DNA of 59,444 bases from Paenibacillus tianmuensis (lineage in GTDB: Bacteria; Bacillota; Bacilli; Paenibacillales; NBRC-103111), in NCBI RefSeq assembly GCF_900100345.1, contig NZ_FMTT01000016.1, positions 51,259 through 110,702 of the forward strand, in the 5' to 3' direction. Under the pieces are notes generated by a model. It searched no databases, had not been told where the DNA came from, and saw nothing but the letters and a program-made list of their open reading frames with translations. Of the stretch, positions 1-9,671 are shown piece by piece. A program made the translations under genes and the position numbers. Numbering within the stretch: the first letter of the stretch is position 1; each line of letters begins with the position of its first letter.

Positions 1-1065
1 TTCGCGTGACTGCTCCGCCAACAGCGCCTCCGCTGCGACTGCCTCCTCGCGGCCGCGCTCCCGCTCGGCTGCGAGCTGTCGCTCCAGCTCCGCTTTCGCC
101 GCGGCCGCTTGCGCCTCCGCTTCTCGTGCCTGTTCCGCCAGCTTCGCCTCCGCCGCGACTGCTTGCTCCCGAAGCTCGCATTCCTTCGCTTCGCTCAGCT
201 CCTGCAGCTCGTTATAAAGCGCCACCTGCAGCTCGATCTCCTGCTGCTGGCCAGAAAGCTGCTCCTGTAGTCCGTCGAGCTGGTCGCTCAGCTCGGCATA
301 CTGCTGTTCACGCTCCGCGAGCCGATTCGCCGCCTCGCCCCGAGCCTGCTCGGTAGCCTGCAGCCGCTCATCCAGCTCGCGTGCCCGCTTCTCCTGAGCT
401 GTCAGCCGCTCCTGCGTCTGACGCTCCGCTTCCGCCTGCTTGCTCAGCTGCGCTTCCTGCGAAGCGATCTTCGCCCGCAGGCCGTCCCGCTCCTTGGCCT
501 GCTCGGCCGCCCGGCGCTCAAGCTCCTGCTTCGCCTGCTCCAACTCCCGGATCTGCTGTCCGCGGCGTTCCGCTTCCTGCGCTTCGGCTGCGTAACGCCC
601 CTCGAACTCGCGCGCCCGCTCCAGCGTCTCGGCCAGCTTGCGCTCCAGCTCGCCGCTTAGCTCCAGTTGGCCGGTCAATCGCTCCCGGCTTTCGACGAGC
701 TCGCTGTCGAGCGTGGACAAACGCTCGCGAAGCGGTTCCAGCTCAGCCCTCAGCTCTGCCGCTTTCGCCTCGGCGCGCTCCCGCGAAGCCTGCTGCTCTT
801 CGCTCGCATGTTCGAGCTGCCGCTGACGCTCCAATACCGACTCAAAATCATGACGCATCCGGCTCCATTCGTCCGCCATATTGACGGCCGCGAGCACCGC
901 GATTTTAGGCAAATCAAGCCGCTGGCCGCTCTCCGCGATCTTGTGCATTTGATCGTTTACCAGAGCGGCCACTTGCTTTATATAGGAAGGGCTGGATTTT
1001 GAAACCAGCTTGTACTGGGTACCATAAATGTCGACGGTCATCCGAACTTTTTCTTCACCGCTCAT
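1..1065 (-). CDS. zapA: Cell division protein ZapA, long coiled-coil form (partial, 3' end outside window)
   Basis: ZapA stabilises FtsZ protofilaments at the division ring in the cytoplasm. The first ~90 residues read as a ZapA head (MSGEEKVRMTVDIYGTQYKL start, then a helix with VNDQMHKIAE and LPKIAVLAAVNMADE). The frame stays open to base 1, at least 355 codons, as an almost uninterrupted Glu/Ala/Arg/Gln/Leu helix typical of a coiled coil. Usual Bacillus ZapA is under 100 residues, so this is a greatly extended form. The ATG at 1065 has GGGGAGCAAGGCG just upstream. The gene lies downstream of pheT, as in other Firmicutes, but a terminator separates them. Identity of the head is good; the role of the long tail is unknown. 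Confidence 0.8.
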   Translation of the reverse strand, partial: MSGEEKVRMTVDIYGTQYKLVSKSSPSYIKQVAALVNDQMHKIAESGQRLDLPKIAVLAAVNMADEWSRMRHDFESVLERQRQLEHASEEQQASRERAEAKAAELRAELEPLRERLSTLDSELVESRERLTGQLELSGELERKLAETLERAREFEGRYAAEAQEAERRGQQIRELEQAKQELERRAAEQAKERDGLRAKIASQEAQLSKQAEAERQTQERLTAQEKRARELDERLQATEQARGEAANRLAEREQQYAELSDQLDGLQEQLSGQQQEIELQVALYNELQELSEAKECELREQAVAAEAKLAEQAREAEAQAAAAKAELERQLAAERERGREEAVAAEALLAEQSRE

Positions 1066-1090
1066 TCGCCTTGCTCCCCTTTCCGAAACA

Positions 1091-1134
1091 CAAAAAAGAT
1101 TCTCCGTATCCTATAGACTTCGATACGGAGAATC
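1091..1134 (-). terminator. Rho-independent terminator after pheT
   Basis: Perfect 13-bp inverted repeat (1098-1110 with 1122-1134, 11-nt loop), followed on the minus strand by six T residues. It lies between the pheT stop and the zapA start. Confidence 0.85.
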
Positions 1135-1184
1135 GCTTTTCCTGCTGTCCTTTTCAGACTTTTGACGGTCAAAAGGCGAGGGAA

Positions 1185-3638
1185 TTATTTCCTGAGCTCG
1201 GCGCCGAACCCGGTCTCAAGGGCCGCTACGACACGGCCGTGCAGCTCGCTGACCTCTTCGTCCGTCAGCGTCCGCTCCGGAGTACGGTAGACCAGCGAGA
1301 TGGCCACACTCTTCTTATCCGCGCCAAGCCGCTCGCCGGTGTAAATGTCGAACACCTGGATCGATTCGAGCAGGCGGCCTGCGGTTTCCCGCGCCTTGGC
1401 GAGCAGATCGCCGACGGGAACGCTGCGGTCCACAACGAGCGCCATATCCCGGCCGATGGACGGGAAACGAGGCAGCGGACGGTAGGCAAAGCTTTCGCTT
1501 GCCAACTGTGCGAGCGTATCCAGCTCTACTTCGAGGACATACGTGTCCGCAAGGTCTTTTTGCTGCTGAAGCGTCGGGTGAAGCTGGCCGATCGTTCCGA
1601 TGGCCCGGCTTCCATTCGGCGTTTCGACAACGATCTGTGCCGTCCGTCCCGGGTGGAAGCCTTCCAGCTGGGCGGCCTCGTACCGGATGCCGTCGATTCC
1701 GAGATAAGATACTACCCCTTCGAAAATGCCCTTCAAATCATAGAAGTCGACATCGGTCGGCTTGCCGGTCCAATGCAGCTCGCTTCGTTTGCCGGTTAAC
1801 AAAATCGCAAGCTTCAATTTTTCCTCCGGCAGGCGGCTCAGCGATTCCTCACTAGTTACGAACACGCGGCCGATTTCGAACACAGCGACGTCGTCCTGGT
1901 TCCGGTTCCGATTATATACCGCCACATCGAACAAATGCGGGATCAGGCTCGTACGCAGCACGCTGCGGTCCTCGCTCATCGGCATCGCCAGAGCAATCGG
2001 CTTCGCGTTCGGGTAAGCGCCCGTATACTGGCGAATTTGCTCCGGATGCGTGAACGTGTACGTAATCGTCTCATGCAGGCCGCTGCCCGTCAGCAGCGTC
2101 CGCGTCAAGCGGCGAATCGCCTGCTCCCGGGTAAGCGCGCCCGGCGTCGTAACCACGTTCATCAGCGTGGTCGGAATGTTGTCGTAGCCGTGCAGACGGG
2201 CCACTTCCTCAATCAGATCGACCGCGCGGGTAATATCGCCGCGGCGGCTCGGCACATGCACCAGCAGTCCGTCCTGCTCCAGCGGCTCGACCGTGAAGTT
2301 CAAGCGTTCGAAGATCGCCTTTACTTCTTCCACCGACAGCTCCGTGCCGAGATACCCGTTGATGCGGCTTACCGTCAACTCGATTTGCACCGGCTTGCGC
2401 TCTCCCGCCACCGCTTCGACGATACCGGACGCCACTTGACCGCCGGCCAGCTCGGCGATGAGAGCCGCCGCGCGGTTCAGCGCCGGAATGACCGCTTCGG
2501 GATTCGCTTCCTTTTCGAAGCGCAGCGACGCTTCCGAACGAAGTCCGAGCTGACGCGACGTTTTGCGGACCGAGGAACCGGCGAAGTTGGCCGACTCCAG
2601 CAGGATGCGCGTCGTCGTTCCGTCCGATACTTCGGAGTTCGCGCCGCCCATAACGCCCGCTAGCGCGACCGGCTTCACCCCGTCGGTGATCAGCAGCATA
2701 TGCGGCTCCAAGGTGCGTTCCGCATCGTCCAGCGTCACGAGCTTCTCGCCTTCGCGGGCAAGCCGCACGTTGATATGGCCGTTGTTCAGCTGATCAGCAT
2801 CGAAAGCGTGCAGCGGTTGGCCGTATTCGAACATGACGTAGTTGGTCACATCCACGATGTTGTTGATCGGACGCACGCCGGCAGCCATCAGGCGGTTTTG
2901 CAGCCAAAGCGGCGACGGCCCGATTTTCACGCCTTCGATCAGACGCGCCGCGTAATGCGAGCACTGCTCTTTGTCCGAAATTTCCACGGAAATCCGGTCT
3001 GCCGCTTTGACGGCTGCCGCGCTGTCGTTCAAGCCCGCTTCCGCATCCGGCAGTTTCACCTCGCGGCCCAGAATCGCCCCGATCTCGTAGGCTGCGCCCA
3101 GCATGCTGAGGCAGTCGGAACGGTTCGGCGTCAGGTCGAAGTCCATTACTTCGTCGTTTAAAGCAAGGACGTCAAGGATGCTTGCGCCGACCTGCGTATC
3201 CTCCGGCAGCACCAGAATGCCTTCTTGAATTTCCTTCGGCAGCAGCTTGTCGTTCAAGCCAAGCTCCTTGGCCGAGCAGATCATGCCTTGCGACTCGACG
3301 CCGCGCAGCTTCGCCCGCTTGATGACGAGACCGTCCGGCAGCTTCGCGCCGACGACGGCGACGGGCACCTTTTGCCCTGCGGCTACGTTTTTGGCCCCGC
3401 ATACGATTTGCAGGTCCTCGCTTTGGCCTACGTCAACGATACAGACGCTCAGCTTATCCGCGTCAGGATGCTTTTCGCGCGATTTGACGAAGCCGACAAC
3501 CACCTGCGATACGCCTTTGTTGCGGCTTTCCACGATATCGACTTCAATGCCGCTGCGGGTCAGCTTCTCCGCCAGCTCGGCGGACGAATAGCCGCTGACA
3601 TCCACATACTGCGACAACCATTGGTAAGATACTTTCAT
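1185..3638 (-). CDS. pheT: Phenylalanine-tRNA ligase beta subunit
   Basis: Beta chain of the cytoplasmic alpha2-beta2 enzyme that charges tRNA-Phe. The 817 residues match the usual bacterial length of about 800. The N terminus (MKVSYQWLSQYVDVS) leads into the EMAP/OB-fold tRNA-binding domain with HPDADKLSVC near residue 57. The B3/B4 editing region follows, then B5, the catalytic-like core, and a C-terminal ferredoxin-fold anticodon-binding domain (PRFPSIGRDMALVVD near residue 725). It lies 23 nt after pheS and is co-transcribed with it under the T-box leader. No defect seen. Confidence 0.97.
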   Translation of the reverse strand: MKVSYQWLSQYVDVSGYSSAELAEKLTRSGIEVDIVESRNKGVSQVVVGFVKSREKHPDADKLSVCIVDVGQSEDLQIVCGAKNVAAGQKVPVAVVGAKLPDGLVIKRAKLRGVESQGMICSAKELGLNDKLLPKEIQEGILVLPEDTQVGASILDVLALNDEVMDFDLTPNRSDCLSMLGAAYEIGAILGREVKLPDAEAGLNDSAAAVKAADRISVEISDKEQCSHYAARLIEGVKIGPSPLWLQNRLMAAGVRPINNIVDVTNYVMFEYGQPLHAFDADQLNNGHINVRLAREGEKLVTLDDAERTLEPHMLLITDGVKPVALAGVMGGANSEVSDGTTTRILLESANFAGSSVRKTSRQLGLRSEASLRFEKEANPEAVIPALNRAAALIAELAGGQVASGIVEAVAGERKPVQIELTVSRINGYLGTELSVEEVKAIFERLNFTVEPLEQDGLLVHVPSRRGDITRAVDLIEEVARLHGYDNIPTTLMNVVTTPGALTREQAIRRLTRTLLTGSGLHETITYTFTHPEQIRQYTGAYPNAKPIALAMPMSEDRSVLRTSLIPHLFDVAVYNRNRNQDDVAVFEIGRVFVTSEESLSRLPEEKLKLAILLTGKRSELHWTGKPTDVDFYDLKGIFEGVVSYLGIDGIRYEAAQLEGFHPGRTAQIVVETPNGSRAIGTIGQLHPTLQQQKDLADTYVLEVELDTLAQLASESFAYRPLPRFPSIGRDMALVVDRSVPVGDLLAKARETAGRLLESIQVFDIYTGERLGADKKSVAISLVYRTPERTLTDEEVSELHGRVVAALETGFGAELRK

Positions 3639-3661
3639 GATTTAACCCACGCTCCTCTCGC

Positions 3662-4696
3662 TTACAAATGCACGAACTGCTTCAAGAAGCGCAGATCGTT
3701 CGTATAGAAATGCCGGATATCTTCAATGTCGTACTTCAGCATAGCCACCCGCTCAACACCTAGGCCAAACGCAAAACCGCTGTATTCCTCCGGATTGTAA
3801 CCGCTCATTTCAAGCACACGCGGATGTACCATCCCTGCCCCCAAAATTTCGAGCCAACCGGTTTGCTTGCATACCCGACAGCCGCTGCCTCCGCACATGG
3901 CGCAGGTTACGTCCACTTCCACGCTCGGTTCGGTGAAAGGGAAAAAGCTCGGACGCAGACGAATTTGCGTCTTGGAGCCGAACAGCTCGCGCACGAATTG
4001 GAGCAGCGTTCCTTTCAGATCGCTCATCCGGATGTTCCGGTCGATGACCAGTCCCTCGATTTGCGTAAACATATGGGAATGGGTCGCGTCATCGTCGTCG
4101 CGGCGGTATACCTTGCCGGGACAAATAATTTTGACCGGCGCATGCCCTTTCATTTTCTCCATCGTACGAACTTGAACAGGCGACGTTTGGGTCCGCATCA
4201 GGATTTCGTCGGTAATGTAGAACGAATCCTGCATGTCGCGGGCCGGGTGGTTTTTCGGCAGGTTGAGCGCTTCGAAGTTGTAGTAATCCTGCTCCACCTC
4301 GGGGCCTTCGGCTACCGTATAACCCATCCCGATGAAAATATCCTCGATCTCCTCGATCACTTTGCTGATTGGATGCACCGCGCCGCGCGCCGCCGGACGT
4401 CCCGGCAGAGTTACGTCGATCCGCTCCGCCGCAAGCCGGGCATTCGTCTCCGCCTCGTTGTATGCCTCCTGCTTCGCCTCGATGACTTCCTCAATCGCGG
4501 CGCGAACCTCGTTAGCCACCTGACCGATGACCGGACGCTCCTCCGCGCTCAAAGCACCCATCCCGCGCAAAATCTCCGTCAGCGGGCCTTTTTTGCCCAA
4601 ATACTTGATCCGAAGGTCGGCAAGCTGCTGCTGGTTTTCCACTTGGGCCAACTCGCGCAGCGCTTCTTCCTTCAGTGTAAGCAATCGTTCTTTCAT
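3662..4696 (-). CDS. pheS: Phenylalanine-tRNA ligase alpha subunit
   Basis: Catalytic subunit of phenylalanyl-tRNA synthetase. Its 344 residues are the standard length. A coiled-coil N terminus ([20 protein letters not shown]) is followed by the class II core, with [13 protein letters not shown], a zinc-ribbon-like stretch [14 protein letters not shown], and motif 3 [13 protein letters not shown] before the C-terminal NDLRFLKQF. The ATG at 4696 has AAGGAGGGAATGCAGGC upstream. First gene of the pheST operon; expression should follow tRNA-Phe charging through the leader described separately. Confidence 0.97.
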   Translation of the reverse strand: MKERLLTLKEEALRELAQVENQQQLADLRIKYLGKKGPLTEILRGMGALSAEERPVIGQVANEVRAAIEEVIEAKQEAYNEAETNARLAAERIDVTLPGRPAARGAVHPISKVIEEIEDIFIGMGYTVAEGPEVEQDYYNFEALNLPKNHPARDMQDSFYITDEILMRTQTSPVQVRTMEKMKGHAPVKIICPGKVYRRDDDDATHSHMFTQIEGLVIDRNIRMSDLKGTLLQFVRELFGSKTQIRLRPSFFPFTEPSVEVDVTCAMCGGSGCRVCKQTGWLEILGAGMVHPRVLEMSGYNPEEYSGFAFGLGVERVAMLKYDIEDIRHFYTNDLRFLKQFVHL

Positions 4697-4744
4697 GCCT
4701 GCATTCCCTCCTTGTATGATTTCCGCCTGCGCCGTGTCCGCGAA

Positions 4745-5053
4745 CGCAAAAAAGGCTTTTCCATCCCGGTAAGGGACGAAAAAGCCGTGGTACCACCCTT
4801 GTTCAGAAGACCGGCGAAGCCGCCTTGAAGTCTTCTTTCTTCATTGAACGTAACGGTTCATGAACTTGCGTTCGGACCGGTTCCTCCTACTTGCCGACGG
4901 GTCGGATAGACCGCGTGGGTTCAAAGGACTGCTCGGGAGCGAACTTCGGCAGCCTGGTTCTTCGGACACGCTCTCAATCTCCGGCGTCTCCTCCCTGTCA
5001 AGAGGCACTGCTTACTTTTCTCCGTCAACGCATTTGGCAGTATTCAGTATATG
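4745..5053 (-). promoter_or_regulatory. T-box leader of pheST
   Basis: The minus strand carries the T-box core AGGGTGGTACCACGG at about 4785-4799. It is followed directly by a terminator hairpin (about 4748-4786, GGCTTTTTC pairing with GGAAAAGCC, then a T run). Binding of uncharged tRNA would favour the antiterminator. Upstream sequence to about 5050 is long enough for Stem I, with AGGAGG-like purine stretches. I could not place the specifier loop with confidence; a TTC triplet at 4941-4943 is one candidate for the expected Phe codon. Confidence 0.9.
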
Positions 5054-5059
5054 AGAAGT

Positions 5060-5088
5060 ATTATATGCAAACCGGCGGCCGATTGCAA
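5060..5088 (-). promoter_or_regulatory. Sigma-A-type promoter of pheST
   Basis: On the minus strand, -35 TTGCAA (5083-5088) and -10 TATAAT (5060-5065) are separated by exactly 17 nt. The start point would fall just ahead of the T-box leader. Confidence 0.75.
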
Positions 5089-5479
5089 GCGCAAACGGCG
5101 CGATTCATAGCATGTTCATGCGGGAGCAGGACGGCAGAGCGAGTTCCTTTATGACGGTCCTCGATGGCGGAGATTTTTCCGTCTTGGAAAGCGCGGAGCC
5201 CCCGCCACTCCCAGACCGGTAAATGGGGTGCCAACTTCACCTTGCCTCCGGATTCCGCCGAGATACGGCTGTCGCAAATTCGTAACATGAGACGGTTGAA
5301 AACAGCTGGATTCTGAATTACTGTAAAAAAGAAACTGATCGGTCTCTTTTTAATCCATCCAAACCCTGTGAGAACCATACTAACGGTTAACGCAGAAAGA
5401 GCTGCGGCTCGATACCATTTGTACCGAAACACCGCCGGACTTGCCGGGATTGACGCATAAAAACAAGGGGGCTTTTTCA
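5089..5479. other. Intergenic region between pheS promoter and efeB
   Basis: About 390 bases between divergent units with no credible gene. An imperfect AT-rich inverted repeat near 5320-5350 (AAAAAGA-AAC facing GGTCTCTTTTT) could act as a weak terminator. No convincing promoter for efeB was found by eye. Confidence 0.5.
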
Positions 5480-6790
5480 ATGAACAGCAAGCCAGAAGAA
5501 GAAAAGAACACAGCCCAGGAGGAACTGCCGGAACTGGAGAGTGAATCGATCAGCCGGCGCGAGATGCTGAAACTGACTGCCATTGCCGGAACCGGCGTTG
5601 TGATGGGCATGAGCGGGATGGCAACCTTCATGTCTCTTAAACGCGCTGATTCGGGCCCGGGCTCCGGCACACCGGCGACGAAGCCTCAAGCGAATACTGG
5701 CGATGCCGTCCCTTTTTACGGTCCGCAGCAGGCCGGGATCGTCACCCCTCAGCAGCCGTACGTATGCTTCGCCGCATTCGATATTTTGCATGAGGATGCC
5801 GGGCAGCTATTGAAATTATTGCAAGAATGGTCCGCGGCCAGCGCTATCATGACAGCCGGGAAGCCTCTGAAAGAAGGTGAAGACGTCACCTCGCCGCCGA
5901 CGGATACCGGAGAAACGAAGGGGCTCTCCCCCTCGAATCTGACCCTCACGTTCGGGTTCGGACCCACGCTGTTCCAAAACAACGGCAAAGACCGTTTCGG
6001 CCTCGCCTCCGAGCAGCCGGCCGAGCTATCGGATATTCCGCCTATGCCCGGCGACCGGCTTAACCCGCAATGGTGCGGCGGAGATATCGGGGTGCAGGCA
6101 TGCGCAGACGATCCGGGCGTCGCTTTCCATGCGATCCGCAACTTGGCCAAAGCCTCCAAGGGCACCGCGGCGATCCGTTGGGTTCAGAACGGCTTTATCC
6201 GAGCTCCTGACGGGGAGACGCCGAGAAATCTGTTTGGATTCAAGGACGGCACGGCCAACCGCGAGCTCGATTCGGACGCGGCGAGATCGCGGCACGTCTG
6301 GGTAGCATCGTCCGACGCGCCTGCATGGATGGCGAACGGCTCTTATTTGGTCGCGCGCAAAATTCGCATGTTTTTGGAGCCGTGGGACCGGGCCACGCTG
6401 GCCGAGCAGGAGATCACCTTCGGCCGGCTGAAGGAGAGTGGCGCTCCTTTTGGCAAAAAGAACGAATTCGACCCGGCTCCGCTGGGCCAATTTCCGGGAA
6501 GCTCTCACGTGTGGCAAGCCCGCAGCGCGGGAACGAAAATGCTTCGCCGGGCTTATTCCTACGTCGACGGGATCGACGCTGGGACAGGTGATTGGGATGC
6601 CGGCCTCTTTTTTATCAGCTTTCAGCGGAGCGTCAAGCAGCAGTTCATTCCCATGCAGTCCATTCTTGCGAAGCTGGATGCGCTCAATAAATTCACTTCG
6701 CATGTGTCCAGTGCCGTATTCGCTTGTCCGCCCGGTGCAGCAGAAGGCGGATTTGTCGGCGAGACGCTGTTTCGCTCCGGAAGCCGTTAG
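5480..6790 (+). CDS. efeB: Tat-exported Dyp-type peroxidase / deferrochelatase EfeB
   Basis: Haem-dependent Dyp-type peroxidase acting at the outer face of the membrane, linked in the family to iron uptake or haem-iron release. With the ATG at 5480 (436 residues; AAGGGGG upstream) the N terminus has a twin-arginine signal, SISRREMLK, then a hydrophobic stretch to about residue 50. The Dyp signature GFKDG is at 253-257. The probable proximal haem ligand is His343 in SSHVWQAR, followed by LRRAYSY. In Bacillus the homologue is encoded with efeU and efeO; neither is nearby here. An in-frame ATG 13 codons upstream is a less likely start. Confidence 0.9.
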   Translation: MNSKPEEEKNTAQEELPELESESISRREMLKLTAIAGTGVVMGMSGMATFMSLKRADSGPGSGTPATKPQANTGDAVPFYGPQQAGIVTPQQPYVCFAAFDILHEDAGQLLKLLQEWSAASAIMTAGKPLKEGEDVTSPPTDTGETKGLSPSNLTLTFGFGPTLFQNNGKDRFGLASEQPAELSDIPPMPGDRLNPQWCGGDIGVQACADDPGVAFHAIRNLAKASKGTAAIRWVQNGFIRAPDGETPRNLFGFKDGTANRELDSDAARSRHVWVASSDAPAWMANGSYLVARKIRMFLEPWDRATLAEQEITFGRLKESGAPFGKKNEFDPAPLGQFPGSSHVWQARSAGTKMLRRAYSYVDGIDAGTGDWDAGLFFISFQRSVKQQFIPMQSILAKLDALNKFTSHVSSAVFACPPGAAEGGFVGETLFRSGSR

Positions 6791-6821
6791 CTTCCATTCG
6801 AATCCCTTCATCGCAGGAAAA

Positions 6822-6845
6822 AACGCGGCGGGGCCGTTTTTATCC
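6822..6845 (+). terminator. Possible weak terminator after efeB
   Basis: A short GC-rich imperfect hairpin (AACGCGGC facing GGCCGTT) is followed by TTTTTAT, about 30 nt after the efeB stop. Confidence 0.4.
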
Positions 6846-6964
6846 GATCGTTTTGCGGATCAGTCCACGCCAAAAAGGGCCAATTGACGAGTCGTGCTTG
6901 ACCGATCGCCGATTAGCCCTCTTGTTTTGATTATGCAAAGCTTCCCGCCATACGCATGGGATTT

Positions 6965-8359
6965 CTATCGGCCATACGTTTCGCAGCATTCCAGCCAGCG
7001 TGCCACGATGCCGGGGTTCGAAGCAAAATGCAAATGCGTATAGCCGGCCACCGTCCGATGGAGCAGGCAGCCGTCCTTTTTCACGCCGCGCAGTCCCTTC
7101 GTCTCGTAAGCGTGAGGCAGCTCCGACTGCGGCTCGTAGACCGAGTAATGGAATTCGTGTCCGCGGGCCGTCTCCCCTGCTGGCAGCAGAAAGTTGCCTT
7201 CCGCTCCCGCGACCTCCCGCAGTCCGAGCGCCGCCAGCTTGGTCTGCATCGTCACTCGACCCGGGACGAGGCCCAGCATCGGGTAGCTTCGCCCCTGCGT
7301 ATCTCCGATTGCACCGGTCAAATACATAAAGCCGCCGCATTCGGCCAGTGTCGGAAGCCCGCGCTCCACGGCGCTGCGGATCGAGTCCGTGACCTGCGTC
7401 TGGGCGCTCAGTTGCTCGGCAAACTCCTCGGGAAACCCGCCGCCGATGTATAAGCCCTGCACGTCCTCCGGCAGCGGTTCGCCCGCCAGCGGCGAGAAGT
7501 AGACAAGCTCCGCCCCGTACAGCTCCAACAGCTCCAAATTTTCCGGGTAATAAAAATGAAATGCAGCGTCCCGTGCAACCGCCATCCGCACACGATAACG
7601 GCGGGACGGCTCGGCGAACAATCGCGGCTCCGGGACGGCCGGAGGCTCGGACGCTTGTGCCAGCTCCAGCAGCCGGTCCATATCAACCGTCTGATCCATC
7701 CGGTCAGCCAGCGCTTCGAACAAGCCGCCAAGCTCCCCACGCTCGATGGACGGCACGAGCCCCAGATGCCGTTCGGGGACGGAAAGCGCGTCCTCCCGCT
7801 TCATATACCCGATAACGGGAATGCCGCATTCCTGCTCGATCGCTTCCTTCACGATCCGGTAATGCCCGTCGCTGCCGACCTTGTTGGCGAATACGGCGGC
7901 GATGCGGGCGCGCGGCTCCAGACACTGGAAGCCTTTGACGATGGCCGCGGCGCTGCGGGCCATGCTCTGACAGTTGACCACGAGCAGGACGGGACAATCG
8001 AGCAGCAGGCTGATTTCCGCCGTGCTTCCCGTATTGGACAACGGATCTTTACCGTCGTAAAATCCCATCACGCCTTCGATGATCGAAATGTCCGCATCCC
8101 GGGAAGCCCGGGCGTAAATTTCCTTCACCGTATCCGGGGTCAGCATCCAGCTGTCCAAATTGCGGGACGGTCTTCCCGTCACCGCCTTATGATACGTCGG
8201 ATCGATATAGTCCGGGCCGCATTTGAAGCCCTGCACCGTCATTCCCCGGCGGCGGAGTGCCGCCATGAGACCGAGGGTGACGGTCGTTTTGCCCGCTCCG
8301 CTTCCCGTTCCGGCAACGACAAGGCTTCGGTGCGTTCTAGATTCGCTCATGAGGTTCAT
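6965..8359 (-). CDS. cbiA: Cobyrinic acid a,c-diamide synthase CbiA
   Basis: ATP- and glutamine-dependent amidation of the a and c side chains of cobyrinic acid, the last step encoded by this operon. The 464 residues contain a dethiobiotin-synthetase-like ATPase domain with a P-loop GTGSGAGKTT (17-26). The C-terminal class I glutamine amidotransferase domain has YIGGGFPEEFAEQL near 304 and nucleophile Cys341 in ECGGFMYL. Two ATGs compete: 8359 is 3 nt from GGAG and 8350 is 12 nt from it. Last gene of the cbi operon, 67 nt after cbiG. Confidence 0.95.
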   Translation of the reverse strand: MNLMSESRTHRSLVVAGTGSGAGKTTVTLGLMAALRRRGMTVQGFKCGPDYIDPTYHKAVTGRPSRNLDSWMLTPDTVKEIYARASRDADISIIEGVMGFYDGKDPLSNTGSTAEISLLLDCPVLLVVNCQSMARSAAAIVKGFQCLEPRARIAAVFANKVGSDGHYRIVKEAIEQECGIPVIGYMKREDALSVPERHLGLVPSIERGELGGLFEALADRMDQTVDMDRLLELAQASEPPAVPEPRLFAEPSRRYRVRMAVARDAAFHFYYPENLELLELYGAELVYFSPLAGEPLPEDVQGLYIGGGFPEEFAEQLSAQTQVTDSIRSAVERGLPTLAECGGFMYLTGAIGDTQGRSYPMLGLVPGRVTMQTKLAALGLREVAGAEGNFLLPAGETARGHEFHYSVYEPQSELPHAYETKGLRGVKKDGCLLHRTVAGYTHLHFASNPGIVARWLECCETYGR

Positions 8360-8426
8360 CGGCTCCTTTCCGCTGCAAAGCTGAGATTTCCGGTTTTACT
8401 TCTATACAGCAGCCGCGTGCGTACGG

Positions 8427-9671
8427 TTACTTCCCAAACGTCAGGAGACCGACGGAAATCGTCACGTTGCCGCTTTTCTTTTTGGTTAGTACCAGCCGCT
8501 CCGCGCCGGTGTACCGTTTGGCCGCGGGCTCGCTGACTCCGTAAGCGCCGGTGAACTTGAACACCGTGTCCGACGGCTCTTCCATCGGCATCTCGTTCAA
8601 TTCGCCCGGCGTGTAGCATTCAAGGGGCCATCCGTATTTGGCGCAGACGGCGAGCAGCCCTTCCTCGTCTTTTTTCAGATCGATCGTGCAGACCGCCTTG
8701 ACGCTGCGGATCGAGAAACGCAGCTCTTCGAGCGTCTCGCGGATCACCGCTTCGATCTCCTCCGCCGCCGTTCCTCGGTTGCAGCCGATGCCAAGCGCAA
8801 TCACCTTCGGCCGGTACAGTACGCCGTTGGCAAGAATCGATTCCTCGTCGGCCTCCAGCAGCCGGTGTGTCACGACCAGCGCTGCCTGCGGCTCGTCCGC
8901 CAGCGCGCTCCGCACGTCGCCGTACACGCGGATCGTCTGCGGCAGCGGCGTGTCGTATAGCCACCAGTCCGGTTCGCCGGACTCCTGGACGACGGCGACG
9001 CGCTCTTCGTTAACGACGGACGCGCTGACCGGCGTCAGCTTGTCGTCCGACTCCCACGTCCAGCCGAAGCGGCGGCCAAACAGGTCGACGGCGATCGTCT
9101 TCTGCACGTCCGACGCGGTCGTCAGCACCGGCCTTGCGCCCAGCGCCGCCGCCACCTCGCGCGTCAGCTCGTTGGCTCCGCCCAGATGGCCCGACAGCAC
9201 GCTGATGACGTGCTCCCCTTTGTCGTCAATGACGACGATGCCGGGGTCTTTCTTTTTGTCCTCCAGCAGCGGCGCGATCATCCGGACCACCGCGCCGAGC
9301 GAGATGATGCAAACGATGCCCTTATACGCAGGGAACAGCGCGGGAAACAGCAGCCGCACACTGCCCTCGAACAATTGGATGCCTTTAGCCGCTTCGTCGC
9401 CTCGCGCGAATTTGGACATGTAGTACACGTCGGCATGGGAAAAGGTGCTCTGCAAACGTCGGGCCAGCTCCACGCCGTGCTTCGTAATGGCGACGACGGC
9501 GTAGTCGCCGTTCAAGCGAACCGTAGGGATTATACCTTCCTGTAGAACAATCGGCTGAGCCCCGTCCGTTACAGCTCTGGACGCGTTGCCCGACGCTCCC
9601 TTCGAAGCTGCGGCCGACGCTACCTCCGCCACCATACCGTTCCGCTCTCCGTCTCCGCCCTTCGCGCTCAT
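8427..9671 (-). CDS. cbiG: Cobalt-precorrin-5A hydrolase CbiG
   Basis: Opens the delta-lactone of cobalt-precorrin-5A and releases acetaldehyde in the anaerobic cobalamin pathway. The family core starts around residue 50 (VRLNGDYAVVAITKHGVELARRL). It continues through LSGHLGGANELTREVAAALG and a C-terminal domain with ALGIGCNRGTAAEEIEAVI and FTGAYGVSEPAAKR. The ~45 residues before the core are Ala/Gly/Ser-rich and unlike the family, so the true start may be internal. The start overlaps the cbiF stop by one base, implying translational coupling. Confidence 0.93.
   Translation of the reverse strand: MSAKGGDGERNGMVAEVASAAASKGASGNASRAVTDGAQPIVLQEGIIPTVRLNGDYAVVAITKHGVELARRLQSTFSHADVYYMSKFARGDEAAKGIQLFEGSVRLLFPALFPAYKGIVCIISLGAVVRMIAPLLEDKKKDPGIVVIDDKGEHVISVLSGHLGGANELTREVAAALGARPVLTTASDVQKTIAVDLFGRRFGWTWESDDKLTPVSASVVNEERVAVVQESGEPDWWLYDTPLPQTIRVYGDVRSALADEPQAALVVTHRLLEADEESILANGVLYRPKVIALGIGCNRGTAAEEIEAVIRETLEELRFSIRSVKAVCTIDLKKDEEGLLAVCAKYGWPLECYTPGELNEMPMEEPSDTVFKFTGAYGVSEPAAKRYTGAERLVLTKKKSGNVTISVGLLTFGK

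Noticed and set aside
6..1002. Pro/Ala/Arg-rich plus-strand open frames at the left edge
   Set aside because: They are antisense to the zapA coiled coil; composition reflects GC-rich codons of the real minus-strand gene.
1499..4828. Several long plus-strand frames opposite pheT and pheS
   Set aside because: Mirror frames of well-identified essential genes; no start signals.
4941..4943. Assigning this TTC as the T-box specifier codon
   Set aside because: Stem I could not be folded reliably by eye; left as a candidate only.
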